Of a stretch of 64,000 bases of DNA, positions 9,797-16,808 are shown piece by piece. This DNA comes from Pseudomonas alloputida (GTDB taxonomy: Bacteria > Pseudomonadota > Gammaproteobacteria > Pseudomonadales > Pseudomonadaceae). The notes beneath the pieces were generated by a model, which had not been told where the DNA came from, did not search any database, and saw nothing but the letters and a program-made list of their open reading frames with translations. The stretch's first letter is position 1. Each line of letters opens with the position of its first letter. The DNA is taken from NCBI RefSeq assembly GCF_021283545.2, contig NZ_CP128540.1, positions 5,926,501-5,990,500 on the forward strand, given 5' to 3'. Position numbers and translations under genes: made by a program.

Positions 9797-10882
9797 ATGA
9801 CCATCAGCGATGCACAGCACCGTCTGCTTCTGGACAACCTGACCACCGCCACGTTGCTGCTCAACGCCGAGCTGCGCCTGGAGTACATGAACCCGGCCGC
9901 AGAAATGCTGCTGGCCGTCAGTGGCCAGCGCAGCCATGGGCAGTTCATCAGCGAGCTGTTCACCGAATCGACCGAGGCGCTCAGTTCGCTGCGCCAGGCG
10001 GTCGAGCAGGCGCACCCGTTCACCAAGCGTGAAGCGCAGCTTACATCGCTGACCGGGCAGACCATCACCGTCGATTACGCGGTAACGCCGATACTGCATC
10101 AAGGCCAGACCCTGCTGCTGCTCGAGGTGCACCCGCGTGACCGGCTGCTGCGCATCACCAAGGAAGAGGCCCAACTGAGCAAGCAGGAAACCACCAAGAT
10201 GCTGGTGCGCGGCCTGGCCCACGAAATCAAGAACCCCCTTGGCGGCATCCGCGGAGCGGCCCAGCTACTGGCCCGCGAACTGCCAGAGGAAGGGCTGCGC
10301 GACTACACCAATGTGATCATCGAGGAGGCCGACCGCTTGCGTAACCTGGTCGACCGCATGCTCGGCTCGAACAAGCTGCCGTCGCTGGCCATGACCAATA
10401 TTCACGAAGTGCTGGAGCGGGTGTGCAGCCTGGTCGATGCCGAAAGCCAGGGGTGCATCACTTTGGTGCGCGATTACGACCCAAGCCTGCCGGACGTGCT
10501 GATCGACCGAGAACAGATGATTCAGGCCGTACTCAACATCGTGCGCAACGCCATGCAGGCGATCAGCTCGCAGAATGAGCTGCGCCTGGGTCGCATCACC
10601 TTGCGCAGCCGCGCCCTGCGCCAGTTCACCATCGGCCACGTGCGTCACCGCCTGGTAGCGCGGGTAGAGATCATCGACAACGGCCCAGGCATCCCGCCGG
10701 AACTGCAGGAAACCCTCTTCTATCCCATGGTCAGTGGCCGCCCGGACGGTACCGGGCTGGGCCTGGCCATTACCCAGAACATCATCAGCCAGCACCAGGG
10801 CCTGATCGAGTGTGAAAGCCACGCTGGCCATACCGCCTTCTCGATTTACCTGCCTCTGGAACAAGGAGCCACCGCCTCATGA
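9797..10882 (+). CDS. glnL: Nitrogen regulation sensor kinase NtrB
   Basis: A 361-residue cytosolic histidine kinase/phosphatase that phosphorylates NtrC under nitrogen limitation and is controlled by PII. A PAS domain occupies about residues 1-120 (RLEYMNPAAEMLL). The dimerisation/phosphoacceptor box is GLAHEIKNPLGGIRGAAQLL (phospho-His about 140). The ATPase domain has N-box VLNIVRNAMQA, G1 IIDNGPGIP and G2 GTGLGLAITQ. No membrane segments. The stop overlaps the glnG start (ATGA, 10879-10882), implying translational coupling. Confidence 0.97.
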   Translation: MTISDAQHRLLLDNLTTATLLLNAELRLEYMNPAAEMLLAVSGQRSHGQFISELFTESTEALSSLRQAVEQAHPFTKREAQLTSLTGQTITVDYAVTPILHQGQTLLLLEVHPRDRLLRITKEEAQLSKQETTKMLVRGLAHEIKNPLGGIRGAAQLLARELPEEGLRDYTNVIIEEADRLRNLVDRMLGSNKLPSLAMTNIHEVLERVCSLVDAESQGCITLVRDYDPSLPDVLIDREQMIQAVLNIVRNAMQAISSQNELRLGRITLRSRALRQFTIGHVRHRLVARVEIIDNGPGIPPELQETLFYPMVSGRPDGTGLGLAITQNIISQHQGLIECESHAGHTAFSIYLPLEQGATAS

Positions 10883-12315
10883 GCCGAAGTGAAACCGTAT
10901 GGATCGTCGACGATGATCGCTCCATCCGCTGGGTCCTGGAAAAAGCCCTGCAACAGGAAGGCATGACCACCCAGAGCTTCGACAGCGCAGACGGTGTCAT
11001 GGGGCGCCTGGCACGTCAGCAACCCGACGTGATCATTTCCGACATTCGCATGCCTGGCACCAGCGGCCTCGACCTGCTGGCGCAGATCCGCGAGCAGCAC
11101 CCGCGCCTGCCGGTCATCATCATGACCGCCCACTCCGACCTGGACAGCGCCGTGGCCTCGTACCAAGGCGGTGCCTTCGAGTACCTGCCCAAGCCATTCG
11201 ACGTCGACGAAGCGGTATCGCTGGTCAAGCGCGCCAACCAGCACGCCCAGGAGCAGCAAGGCCTGGATGTGCCACAGAACCTGGCGCGCACCCCGGAAAT
11301 CATTGGTGAAGCCCCGGCAATGCAGGAGGTGTTCCGCGCCATCGGCCGCCTCAGCCACTCCAACATCACCGTGCTGATCAACGGCGAGTCCGGCACCGGC
11401 AAAGAACTGGTGGCCCACGCCCTGCACCGGCACAGCCCACGCGCAGCATCCCCGTTCATTGCCCTGAACATGGCCGCCATCCCCAAGGACTTGATGGAGT
11501 CGGAGCTGTTCGGCCATGAGAAAGGCGCCTTCACAGGTGCTGCCAACTTGCGTCGCGGCCGTTTCGAGCAGGCCGATGGTGGCACGCTGTTTCTCGACGA
11601 AATCGGGGACATGCCTGCCGACACCCAGACCCGCCTGCTGCGTGTGCTGGCCGATGGCGAGTTCTACCGCGTGGGCGGCCATGTGCCGGTCAAGGTCGAC
11701 GTGCGCATCATCGCCGCCACCCACCAGAACCTGGAGTCACTGGTGCAGGCCGGCAAGTTCCGTGAGGACTTGTTCCACCGCCTGAACGTGATCCGTATCC
11801 ATATTCCGCGCCTGGCCGACCGCCGCGAGGATATCCCCGCCCTCGCCCGCCACTTCCTTGCCCGGGCGGCCCAGGAGCTGGCAGTCGAGCCGAAGATCCT
11901 CAAGCCGGAGACTGAAGAGTTCATCCGCAACCTGCCATGGCCGGGCAATGTGCGACAGATGGAGAACACCTGCCGCTGGATCACCGTGATGGCCTCCAGC
12001 CGCGAAGTGCTGATCGGCGACCTGCCACCAGAACTGCTGAACCTGCCACACGATGCCGCGCCGGTAACCAACTGGGAGCAGGCCCTGCGCCAGTGGGCCG
12101 ACCAGGCCTTGGCGCGCGGGCAGACCAGCCTGCTGGACAGCGCAGTGCCGAGCTTTGAACGGATCATGATCGAGACGGCACTCAAGCACACCGCCGGCCG
12201 CCGTCGCGATGCTGCGCTGTTGCTGGGTTGGGGGCGCAATACCCTGACGCGCAAGATCAAGGAGCTGGGGATGAATGTGGCCGGGGGGGATGATGAGGAA
12301 GGTGATGACCACTGA
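10879..12315 (+). CDS. glnG: Nitrogen regulation response regulator NtrC
   Basis: A 478-residue sigma54-dependent activator. The receiver domain (about 1-120) has the phospho-Asp in ISDIRMPGTSG. The AAA+ domain (about 140-375) has Walker A GESGTGKELVA, the sigma54-contacting GAFTGA loop and Walker B GGTLFLDEIGDMP. A Fis-type helix-turn-helix (RRRDAALLLGWGRNTLTRKIKELG) sits near the C-terminus. It forms an operon with glnL through a 4-nt overlap and is the likely activator of the glnA promoter in this window. Confidence 0.98.
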   Translation: MSRSETVWIVDDDRSIRWVLEKALQQEGMTTQSFDSADGVMGRLARQQPDVIISDIRMPGTSGLDLLAQIREQHPRLPVIIMTAHSDLDSAVASYQGGAFEYLPKPFDVDEAVSLVKRANQHAQEQQGLDVPQNLARTPEIIGEAPAMQEVFRAIGRLSHSNITVLINGESGTGKELVAHALHRHSPRAASPFIALNMAAIPKDLMESELFGHEKGAFTGAANLRRGRFEQADGGTLFLDEIGDMPADTQTRLLRVLADGEFYRVGGHVPVKVDVRIIAATHQNLESLVQAGKFREDLFHRLNVIRIHIPRLADRREDIPALARHFLARAAQELAVEPKILKPETEEFIRNLPWPGNVRQMENTCRWITVMASSREVLIGDLPPELLNLPHDAAPVTNWEQALRQWADQALARGQTSLLDSAVPSFERIMIETALKHTAGRRRDAALLLGWGRNTLTRKIKELGMNVAGGDDEEGDDH

Positions 12316-12347
12316 GCTCTGAATTAGCTTTTTAGATTGCTGGGGCT

Positions 12348-12388
12348 GCTTTGCAGCCCATCGCGACACAAGGCCGCTCCCACAGGAT
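12348..12388. repeat. Left copy of a 41-bp inverted repeat flanking the REP/IS110 pocket
   Basis: The reverse complement of this segment matches 13993-14033 at 39 of 41 positions. The two copies bracket about 1.6 kb of REP elements and the IS110 insertion. The motif, containing gtgggagcggccttgtgtcg, belongs to a second palindromic repeat type. Just upstream, GGGCTGC-ttt-GCAGCCC (12343-12359) could act as a weak glnG terminator. Confidence 0.7.
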
Positions 12389-12410
12389 CACCTCTGCCCC
12401 CAAGGCTGAT

Positions 12411-12666
12411 GCGGTGGACACACATCGCGGTCGTCGTAGGAGCGGGTTCACCCGCGAAGAGGCCGGGCCTGCTGGCCAATCTCCACCTGCCGTTCACCGT
12501 TGCTGCCGCCACCGTATTCGCGGGTAAACCCGCGCCTACCACGGCGGTGGGCACATATCGGGGTCGTCGTAGGAGCGGGTTCACCCGCGAAGAGGCCGCG
12601 CCTGCTGGCCAATCTCCACCTGCCGTTCAGCGTTGCCGCCACCACCGTATTCGCGGGTAAACCCGC
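12411..12666. repeat. 133-bp tandem duplication carrying REP pairs
   Basis: Unit 1 (12411-12543) and unit 2 (from 12544) share gcggtgg, tcgtcgtaggagcgggttca, gaggccg, ctgctggccaatctccacct and gccgttca in the same order with an offset of 133 bp. Each unit holds one inverted pair of REP palindromes. Unit 2 is broken at its last REP by the IS110 element. Confidence 0.85.
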
Positions 12667-12682
12667 TTGTATGGTAGGACTT

Positions 12683-12858
12683 GAAGGGAGGAGGAGGGCC
12701 ATAACTCGCTTCTGACTGTTCGCGCAGTACAGACCGTAGGAGAAATCACCCCTCCTCCTTTCAACACCCAAGCGCCGATAAGGAATGCCTCGCGAGCAAG
12801 CGACAATAGAAGCAAGCCTGCGCCAGGGTGTGCCCTTCAAGTCACACTACGCTACAAG
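12683..12858 (+). ncRNA. Candidate bridge RNA of the IS110 element
   Basis: Arms 12683-12697 (GAAGGGAGGAGGAGG) and 12749-12762 (CCCCTCCTCCTTTC) form a 14-bp stem with one wobble and one bulge. The enclosed loop holds AACTCGCT (12703-12710), like the left target half AACCCGCT (12660-12667). It also holds GTAGGAG (12736-12742), the exact complement of the right target half CTCCTAC (13982-13988). A small CTG/CAG hairpin lies between them. Further 3', ATAGAA (12806-12811) repeats the element's right end (13975-13980), and TACAAG (12853-12858) complements its left end CTTGTA (12666-12671). This order matches IS621 bridge RNA: target loop, then donor loop. The donor guides are weaker than the target guides, and RNA ends are unknown. 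Confidence 0.6.
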
Positions 12859-12870
12859 GAGCAGCTATTC

Positions 12871-13836
12871 ATGGCAATGTCCGCAATCCCAATCGAAGCT
12901 GGCGTGGACACCTCCAAAGATGAACTGGTGATTCAAGCCGCTCCGAATACCAAATCCTTCGCCATCCCTAACACTCCGAAAGCAATCAAAGCCTGGCTCA
13001 AGACGCTGCCCAAAGGCTCAGCGCTGGCCATCGAAGCGACCAGTACCTATCACATGGAAATGGCGGAGCAAGCCCATGCTGCGGGCTTCGCGGTATACGT
13101 TATCGATGGGCTGAGGCTGAGTAAGTACCGGGAAAGTGTTGCTATACGGGCAAAAACAGATGCCCATGATGCCGCTTTGCTCGCCCGCTTCCTGAGCAAC
13201 GAGCGGGGCTCTTTGAAGGCTTGGACTCCGCCACCAGCCGGGCATCGTGAGATCCAGGTGCTGCTGCGCCGCCGCGCCAAACTTGTAGCAGTGCGCGGCA
13301 TGCTGCGGATGAGCTTGTCGGGCGACAAATTGTTTGCCTCAGAACTCAAACGTGTTGAGGAAGTGCTCGAACGCATAGAGCTTTCGCTGGAAAAACAGCT
13401 GCGTGCGGTGATCAAGAAGGCGGGGCTTTCCGATCAGATGCGCCGTGTTCAGAGGCTTCCGGGTGTTGGTTTCTTAACGGCTGCCGGCCTGGTGATGTCC
13501 TTCATGCGCGGCGAGTTCAAGAACAGCGACGCCTTTGTCGCTTATCTAGGCATGGATGTAACGGTTTCCCAATCCGGTAAATGGGCAGGCAGAGGGAAGT
13601 TGAGCAAGCGCGGAGACTCGGAGGTCCGTAGACTCCTGTACAACGCCTCGATGAGCGGCAGTCGAACCGCGACCTGGAAGCAGTATTACGCCCATCACCA
13701 AGCCCGGGGGAAGAAAACCACTCAAGCCTTGGTGATCCTTGCACGTCGCTTGGCTCGGCTGGCCTTCGGCCTGATGAGGCATCAGGCCGACTGGAAGCCC
13801 GAGATATATACCGGAGGTGCCAAGCCGGCCAGCTGA
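12871..13836 (+). CDS. IS110-family transposase (DEDD recombinase)
   Basis: A 321-residue RNA-guided-type recombinase. The N-terminal RuvC-like domain shows the DEDD set: Asp13 (GVDTSKDEL), Glu55 (LAIEATSTYH), Asp97 and Asp100 (KTDAHDAALLAR). The C-terminal Transposase_20 domain shows RLPGVGFLTAAGLV and YLGMDVTVSQSGKW, then RRLLYNASMSGSR, where a serine (260 or 262) is the likely nucleophile. A coiled-coil linker (about 150-180) joins them. Length is typical of IS110/IS621 proteins. An aaggag ribosome site precedes the ATG. It appears intact and could be active. Confidence 0.93.
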   Translation: MAMSAIPIEAGVDTSKDELVIQAAPNTKSFAIPNTPKAIKAWLKTLPKGSALAIEATSTYHMEMAEQAHAAGFAVYVIDGLRLSKYRESVAIRAKTDAHDAALLARFLSNERGSLKAWTPPPAGHREIQVLLRRRAKLVAVRGMLRMSLSGDKLFASELKRVEEVLERIELSLEKQLRAVIKKAGLSDQMRRVQRLPGVGFLTAAGLVMSFMRGEFKNSDAFVAYLGMDVTVSQSGKWAGRGKLSKRGDSEVRRLLYNASMSGSRTATWKQYYAHHQARGKKTTQALVILARRLARLAFGLMRHQADWKPEIYTGGAKPAS

Positions 13837-13992
13837 GGCTGGGGCTGCAACGCAGCCCGCCCAAACTGACGGGCAGTATCCAATGCTGGGGAGAAATTCT
13901 CTGGCACGCTGACTCGTACCTCGAGGTTGCTGAGAGAGGCCGATGGCGTTTTTACTGAAAATTTGCCTCCGGCCATAGAATCTCCTACCCCA

Positions 13993-14033
13993 ATCCTGTG
14001 GGAGCGGCCTTGTGTCGCGATGGGGCGCAAAGC
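13993..14033. repeat. Right copy of the 41-bp inverted repeat flanking the pocket
   Basis: It matches the reverse complement of 12348-12388 at 39 of 41 positions and starts 10 nt after the IS110 right junction. The 13984-14190 stretch contains no supportable gene. Confidence 0.7.
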
Positions 14034-14193
14034 GGCCCCAGCCATTTCAGTCGTCTGAATGCACCGTTCCTGTGCCCGCTGCACCTCTGGAAGGCACAAA
14101 TCCCCTCAAAATCCGGCCAAATCACCCGCAAAGCCCAGTATTCACGGCTTTTGCAAAACTGGCACGCCCCCTGCAATAAGCAATACATCTTCA

Positions 14194-14365
14194 GTTTCGG
14201 GGGCCCTGGTACAGGCAGGCCGGGTGAACCCCTCTTTTATTTGCAGCACCGCCGCTTTTGGGGACCTCGGTACAGGCAGGCCGGGTATCCCCCCTTTATA
14301 CGCAGTACCCCTTTTGGGGACCCTGGTACAGGCAGGCCGGGATATCCCCTCTTTTATTCGTGCAG
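14194..14365. repeat. Three tandem hairpin repeats (56-61 bp units)
   Basis: GGTACAGGCAGGCCGGG occurs identically at 14208, 14269 and 14325. Each copy sits inside a compound hairpin: an outer GGGG/CCCC stem and an inner CCC/GGG stem whose flanking bases vary while pairing is largely kept. On the plus strand each hairpin is followed by a T-rich tail (tcttttat or tttat), so the units resemble stacked terminators. The third unit includes the last codons and stop of the minus-strand gene ending at 14354, and degenerate copies of those codons appear in the other two. This is not a known REP type to me. Confidence 0.75.
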
Positions 14366-14791
14366 TTTCACTTGCACCCGCCAGCGCCCAGCGTCCTCTG
14401 CACCGGCCCATTCGCCGTGCAGGGGGCGCGCGGCCACCACCGTCAGCAACAAACCTTCCTTGCTGTGCTGTACCCGCCAGCTCACCGGCTTGCCCTGCAG
14501 GCTGAGCTGCCCTTGCTGAGCCTTGCCCTGGGCCTGAAACAGCAACGCCACCGTCCCTTCCACGTTCTCGCCATGCAGCTTGGGCTCTTCGTTGAACCAC
14601 AGCTCCAGGCCATCCTGCATCACTTGCACCTGCTGCAGTTCACGCTCGTCCGGCGTAGTCAGGCGACCGATCATCAGCCCTACCATCAAGCCGACGATCG
14701 CCAACGACAGCATCACCCGTGGGAAGGCCTTCGAACGCACGTCCGGTTCAGGGGTAGAATGCCCGTCATCTTCACGTTTGGAGCCGTGCAT
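14354..14791 (-). CDS. Conserved single-pass membrane protein of unknown function
   Basis: A 145-residue protein I do not recognise. A charged N-terminus (MHGSKREDDGHSTPEPD) precedes one hydrophobic segment near residues 27-43 (VMLSLAIVGLMVGLMIG). A soluble, probably periplasmic, domain of about 100 residues follows. Its start codon overlaps the trmL start on the other strand: CAT at 14789-14791 against ATG at 14790-14792. An internal ATG before LSLAIVG is an alternative start with no better ribosome site. Coding-like composition and the tidy divergent arrangement support a real gene. Confidence 0.7.
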   Translation of the reverse strand: MHGSKREDDGHSTPEPDVRSKAFPRVMLSLAIVGLMVGLMIGRLTTPDERELQQVQVMQDGLELWFNEEPKLHGENVEGTVALLFQAQGKAQQGQLSLQGKPVSWRVQHSKEGLLLTVVAARPLHGEWAGAEDAGRWRVQVKLHE

Positions 14792-15251
14792 GTTTCACGT
14801 CATCCTTTTTCAACCAGAAATTCCGCCGAATACCGGCAACATCATTCGTCTATGCGCCAACAGCGGCTGCGCCCTGCACCTGATCGAACCCATCAGCTTC
14901 GAACTGGATGACAAGCGCCTGCGCCGCGCAGGGCTGGACTACCACGAGTATGCCACGCTCAAGCGCCACGAGAGCTTGGCCGGATGCCTGGAAAGCCTTG
15001 GCAACCCACGGTTGTTCGCCTTTACCACCAAGGGCTCGCACCCGTTCCACGAAGTGGCCTTCCAGCCGGGCGACGCCTTCCTGTTCGGGCCAGAGAGCCG
15101 CGGGTTGCCGGCCGAGGTGCTGGACAGCCTGCCGGCCGAGCATCGCCTGCGCCTGCCGATGCGGCCGGGGTGCCGTAGCCTGAACCTGTCCAATACGGTG
15201 GCGGTGACGGTGTATGAGGCGTGGCGGCAGAACGGGTTTGCCGGGAGCTGA
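14790..15251 (+). CDS. trmL: tRNA (cytidine/uridine-34 2'-O)-methyltransferase
   Basis: A 153-residue SPOUT-fold methyltransferase that 2'-O-methylates the wobble nucleotide of leucine tRNAs using S-adenosylmethionine. It begins MFHVILFQPEIPPNTGNIIR and has the C-terminal knot motifs LFGPESRGLP and RSLNLSNTVAV, which bind the cofactor. Length equals the TrmL norm. A GGAG ribosome site lies 8 nt before the ATG. The much longer open frame from 14580 is rejected because it runs through the opposite gene. Confidence 0.94.
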   Translation: MFHVILFQPEIPPNTGNIIRLCANSGCALHLIEPISFELDDKRLRRAGLDYHEYATLKRHESLAGCLESLGNPRLFAFTTKGSHPFHEVAFQPGDAFLFGPESRGLPAEVLDSLPAEHRLRLPMRPGCRSLNLSNTVAVTVYEAWRQNGFAGS

Positions 15252-15268
15252 TGTGTTGCCTGTGCGGG

Positions 15269-15350
15269 CCTCTTCGCGGGTAAACCCGCTCCTACGCAGG
15301 CCGAGGGAACGGCGCAATCCCCTGTAGGAGCGGGTTTACCCGCGAAGAGG
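15269..15350. repeat. Inverted pair of REP elements
   Basis: ctcttcgcgggtaaacccgc (15269 on, followed by tcctac) and its mirror gtaggagcgggtttacccgc (15324 on, followed by gaagagg) lie between convergent trmL and secB. This is the intact version of the REP that the IS110 element interrupted. Confidence 0.88.
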
Positions 15351-15363
15351 CCCGCGCCGGCAA

Positions 15364-15390
15364 CAAAAAAGCGCCCCGAGAGGCGCTTTC
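15364..15390 (-). terminator. Terminator of the yibN-grxC-secB operon
   Basis: On the minus strand GCGCCTC-tc-GGGGCGC is followed by TTTTTTG, 17 nt after the secB stop. Confidence 0.88.
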
Positions 15391-15406
15391 TTGAAACCGG
15401 CAGTAA

Positions 15407-15892
15407 TTACTGCACAGTAGGCGCTTCACCCGCTTCCTGCATACGCTGCATTTCTTGCGCGTACAGGGCGTCGAAGTTGACCGGCGACAGCATCAGCGCC
15501 GGGAACGAACCGCGGGTCACCAGGCTGTCCAGGGCCTCACGGGCATAAGGGAACAGGATGTTCGGGCAGAACGCACCCAGGGTGTGGCTCATCGAAGGCG
15601 CATCGAGGTTGGCGATCAGGAAGATACCGGCCTGCTGCACTTCAGCAATGAAGGCCACTTCGTCACCGTTCTTGACGGTAACCGACAGGGTCAGCACGAC
15701 CTCGTGGAAGTCACCTTCCAGGGATTTCTGCTTGGTGTTCAGGTCCAGGGCAACGCTCGGTTCCCAGGTCTGACGGAAGATCTGCGGGCTTTTCGGGGCC
15801 TCGAACGACAGGTCACGCACATAGATGCGTTGCAGGGAGAACTGAGGGCTGTTGTCTTCTGCAGCAGCGCCGTTGGTCTGTTGGTCAGTCAT
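15407..15892 (-). CDS. secB: Protein-export chaperone SecB
   Basis: A 161-residue tetrameric cytosolic chaperone that keeps precursors unfolded and hands them to SecA. Family signatures include [19 protein letters not shown], the strand [11 protein letters not shown] and [30 protein letters not shown]. It is the last gene of a minus-strand set yibN-grxC-secB, 39 nt after grxC, an order conserved in many gamma-proteobacteria. Confidence 0.97.
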   Translation of the reverse strand: MTDQQTNGAAAEDNSPQFSLQRIYVRDLSFEAPKSPQIFRQTWEPSVALDLNTKQKSLEGDFHEVVLTLSVTVKNGDEVAFIAEVQQAGIFLIANLDAPSMSHTLGAFCPNILFPYAREALDSLVTRGSFPALMLSPVNFDALYAQEMQRMQEAGEAPTVQ

Positions 15893-15931
15893 GTCAGATC
15901 CTTATCCTAATGTTTTTGAATGCAGTGCAAA

Positions 15932-16186
15932 TCAGGCCGCCAGCAACGCGTCGAGCTTGCCCGCGCGCTCCAGGGCATAGAGGTCATCGCATCCACCGAC
16001 ATGGGTGCTGCCGATCCAGATCTGCGGCACCGACGTGCGGCCGGCTTTCTGACTCATCTCGGCGCGAACCTGCGGCTTGCCGTCGACCTTGATTTCCTCG
16101 AAGGCCACGCCCTTGCTCTCGAGCAGGTACTTGGCGCGCATGCAGTAGGGGCAGTAGTCGCTGGAGTAGACGATGACAGGCTTCAT
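15932..16186 (-). CDS. grxC: Glutaredoxin 3
   Basis: An 84-residue thioredoxin-fold protein that reduces disulfides and mixed disulfides with glutathione. The redox-active CPYC lies at residues 12-15 (SSDYCPYCMRAKYLL). The cis-proline TSVPQIWIG and the glutathione-contacting GGCDDLYALE follow. It begins 1 nt after the yibN stop, so the two are probably translated from one message. Confidence 0.96.
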   Translation of the reverse strand: MKPVIVYSSDYCPYCMRAKYLLESKGVAFEEIKVDGKPQVRAEMSQKAGRTSVPQIWIGSTHVGGCDDLYALERAGKLDALLAA

Positions 16187-16187
16187 A

Positions 16188-16601
16188 TCACTTCACCAGG
16201 GGCAGGTTATCGGCTTTCCAGCTGGAAACGCCACCGCTCAGTTTGGCGGCGTTGTAACCAGCTTTGAGCAGCTCGCGGCAAATGGTGCCGGACTGCTGGC
16301 CCATCGCGTCGACGACGATCAAGGTCTTTTCTTTATGCTTGCCCAGCTCGGTCATGCGGTTGGCCAGCTTGTCCTGCGGGATGTTCACCGCGCCGACGAT
16401 ATGACCGGCGGAGTATTCCTTGGCCGGGCGAATGTCGATCACCAGGGCCTTCTCGGCATTGACCAGGGCTGTCAGTTGGCCGTTGGTCAGGCTTTGGCCA
16501 CCACGACGGATTTCATTGATGAGCAGCAGGACCAGCAGAATGAGGAAGATCGCAACCAGGATGTAGTGATCTGTCGCGAATTGAATCAGGTGAGCAACCA
16601 T
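16188..16601 (-). CDS. YibN-type membrane-anchored rhodanese-like protein
   Basis: A 137-residue protein with one N-terminal membrane segment (YILVAIFLILLVLLLI) and a cytosolic rhodanese fold (VIDIRPAKEYSAGHIVGAVNIP). The active-site loop reads VVDAMGQQSGT, with no cysteine where rhodaneses have one, so sulfurtransferase activity is unlikely; E. coli YibN occupies the same place upstream of grxC-secB. I chose the start at 16601 (MVAHLIQFATDHY) over a longer frame at 16643. Divergent from gpmI. Confidence 0.88.
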   Translation of the reverse strand: MVAHLIQFATDHYILVAIFLILLVLLLINEIRRGGQSLTNGQLTALVNAEKALVIDIRPAKEYSAGHIVGAVNIPQDKLANRMTELGKHKEKTLIVVDAMGQQSGTICRELLKAGYNAAKLSGGVSSWKADNLPLVK

Positions 16602-16808
16602 CAGCGGTGTTCCAGGCGATTGAAAATGCCGGCCAGTATACACAGCCCCTTGGTGCCACCAAAGCCCGACGGGCCGGCCACAAAACCACCTTCATGTTGC
16701 CACCACAGGTGCGCCGGTCGGTGGAATGGGACGAATATTCGCCGCAGGTGGCGTATTTGCCCTAAAATGCGTGTCTTTATCATCTTTGAACAACCGTGAG
16801 TTTGATTG

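Larger units (their letters stand above)
12668..13983 (+). mobile_element. IS110-family insertion sequence inside a REP (about 1316 bp)
   Basis: The left REP half '...gggtaaacccgCT' stops at 12667 and the matching right half 'CTcctacc' resumes at 13982. Joined, they rebuild a REP seen intact elsewhere in this window (for example 15271-15295). A CT dinucleotide is present at both junctions, as expected for IS110-type recombination with a CT core. There are no terminal inverted repeats, which fits IS110. The element has a 203-nt left non-coding end, one transposase gene and a 147-nt right end holding a GGGCTGC-aac-GCAGCCC hairpin (13842-13858). Confidence 0.8.

Noticed and set aside
12337..12840. 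Several 60-130 aa frames in the REP cluster
   Set aside because: They translate palindromic repeats in both directions and share repeated peptide fragments, so they are not genes.
14208..14341. CRISPR-like array from three copies of a 17-nt core
   Set aside because: Spacers are not unique but share ancestry, units vary in length, there are only three copies and no cas gene is nearby.
14142..14600. 152-aa minus frame with repeated RPACTR peptides
   Set aside because: The repeats come from the hairpin units read out of frame with the real gene at 14354-14791.
16188..16601. Active sulfurtransferase call for the rhodanese-like gene
   Set aside because: No cysteine in the active-site loop.
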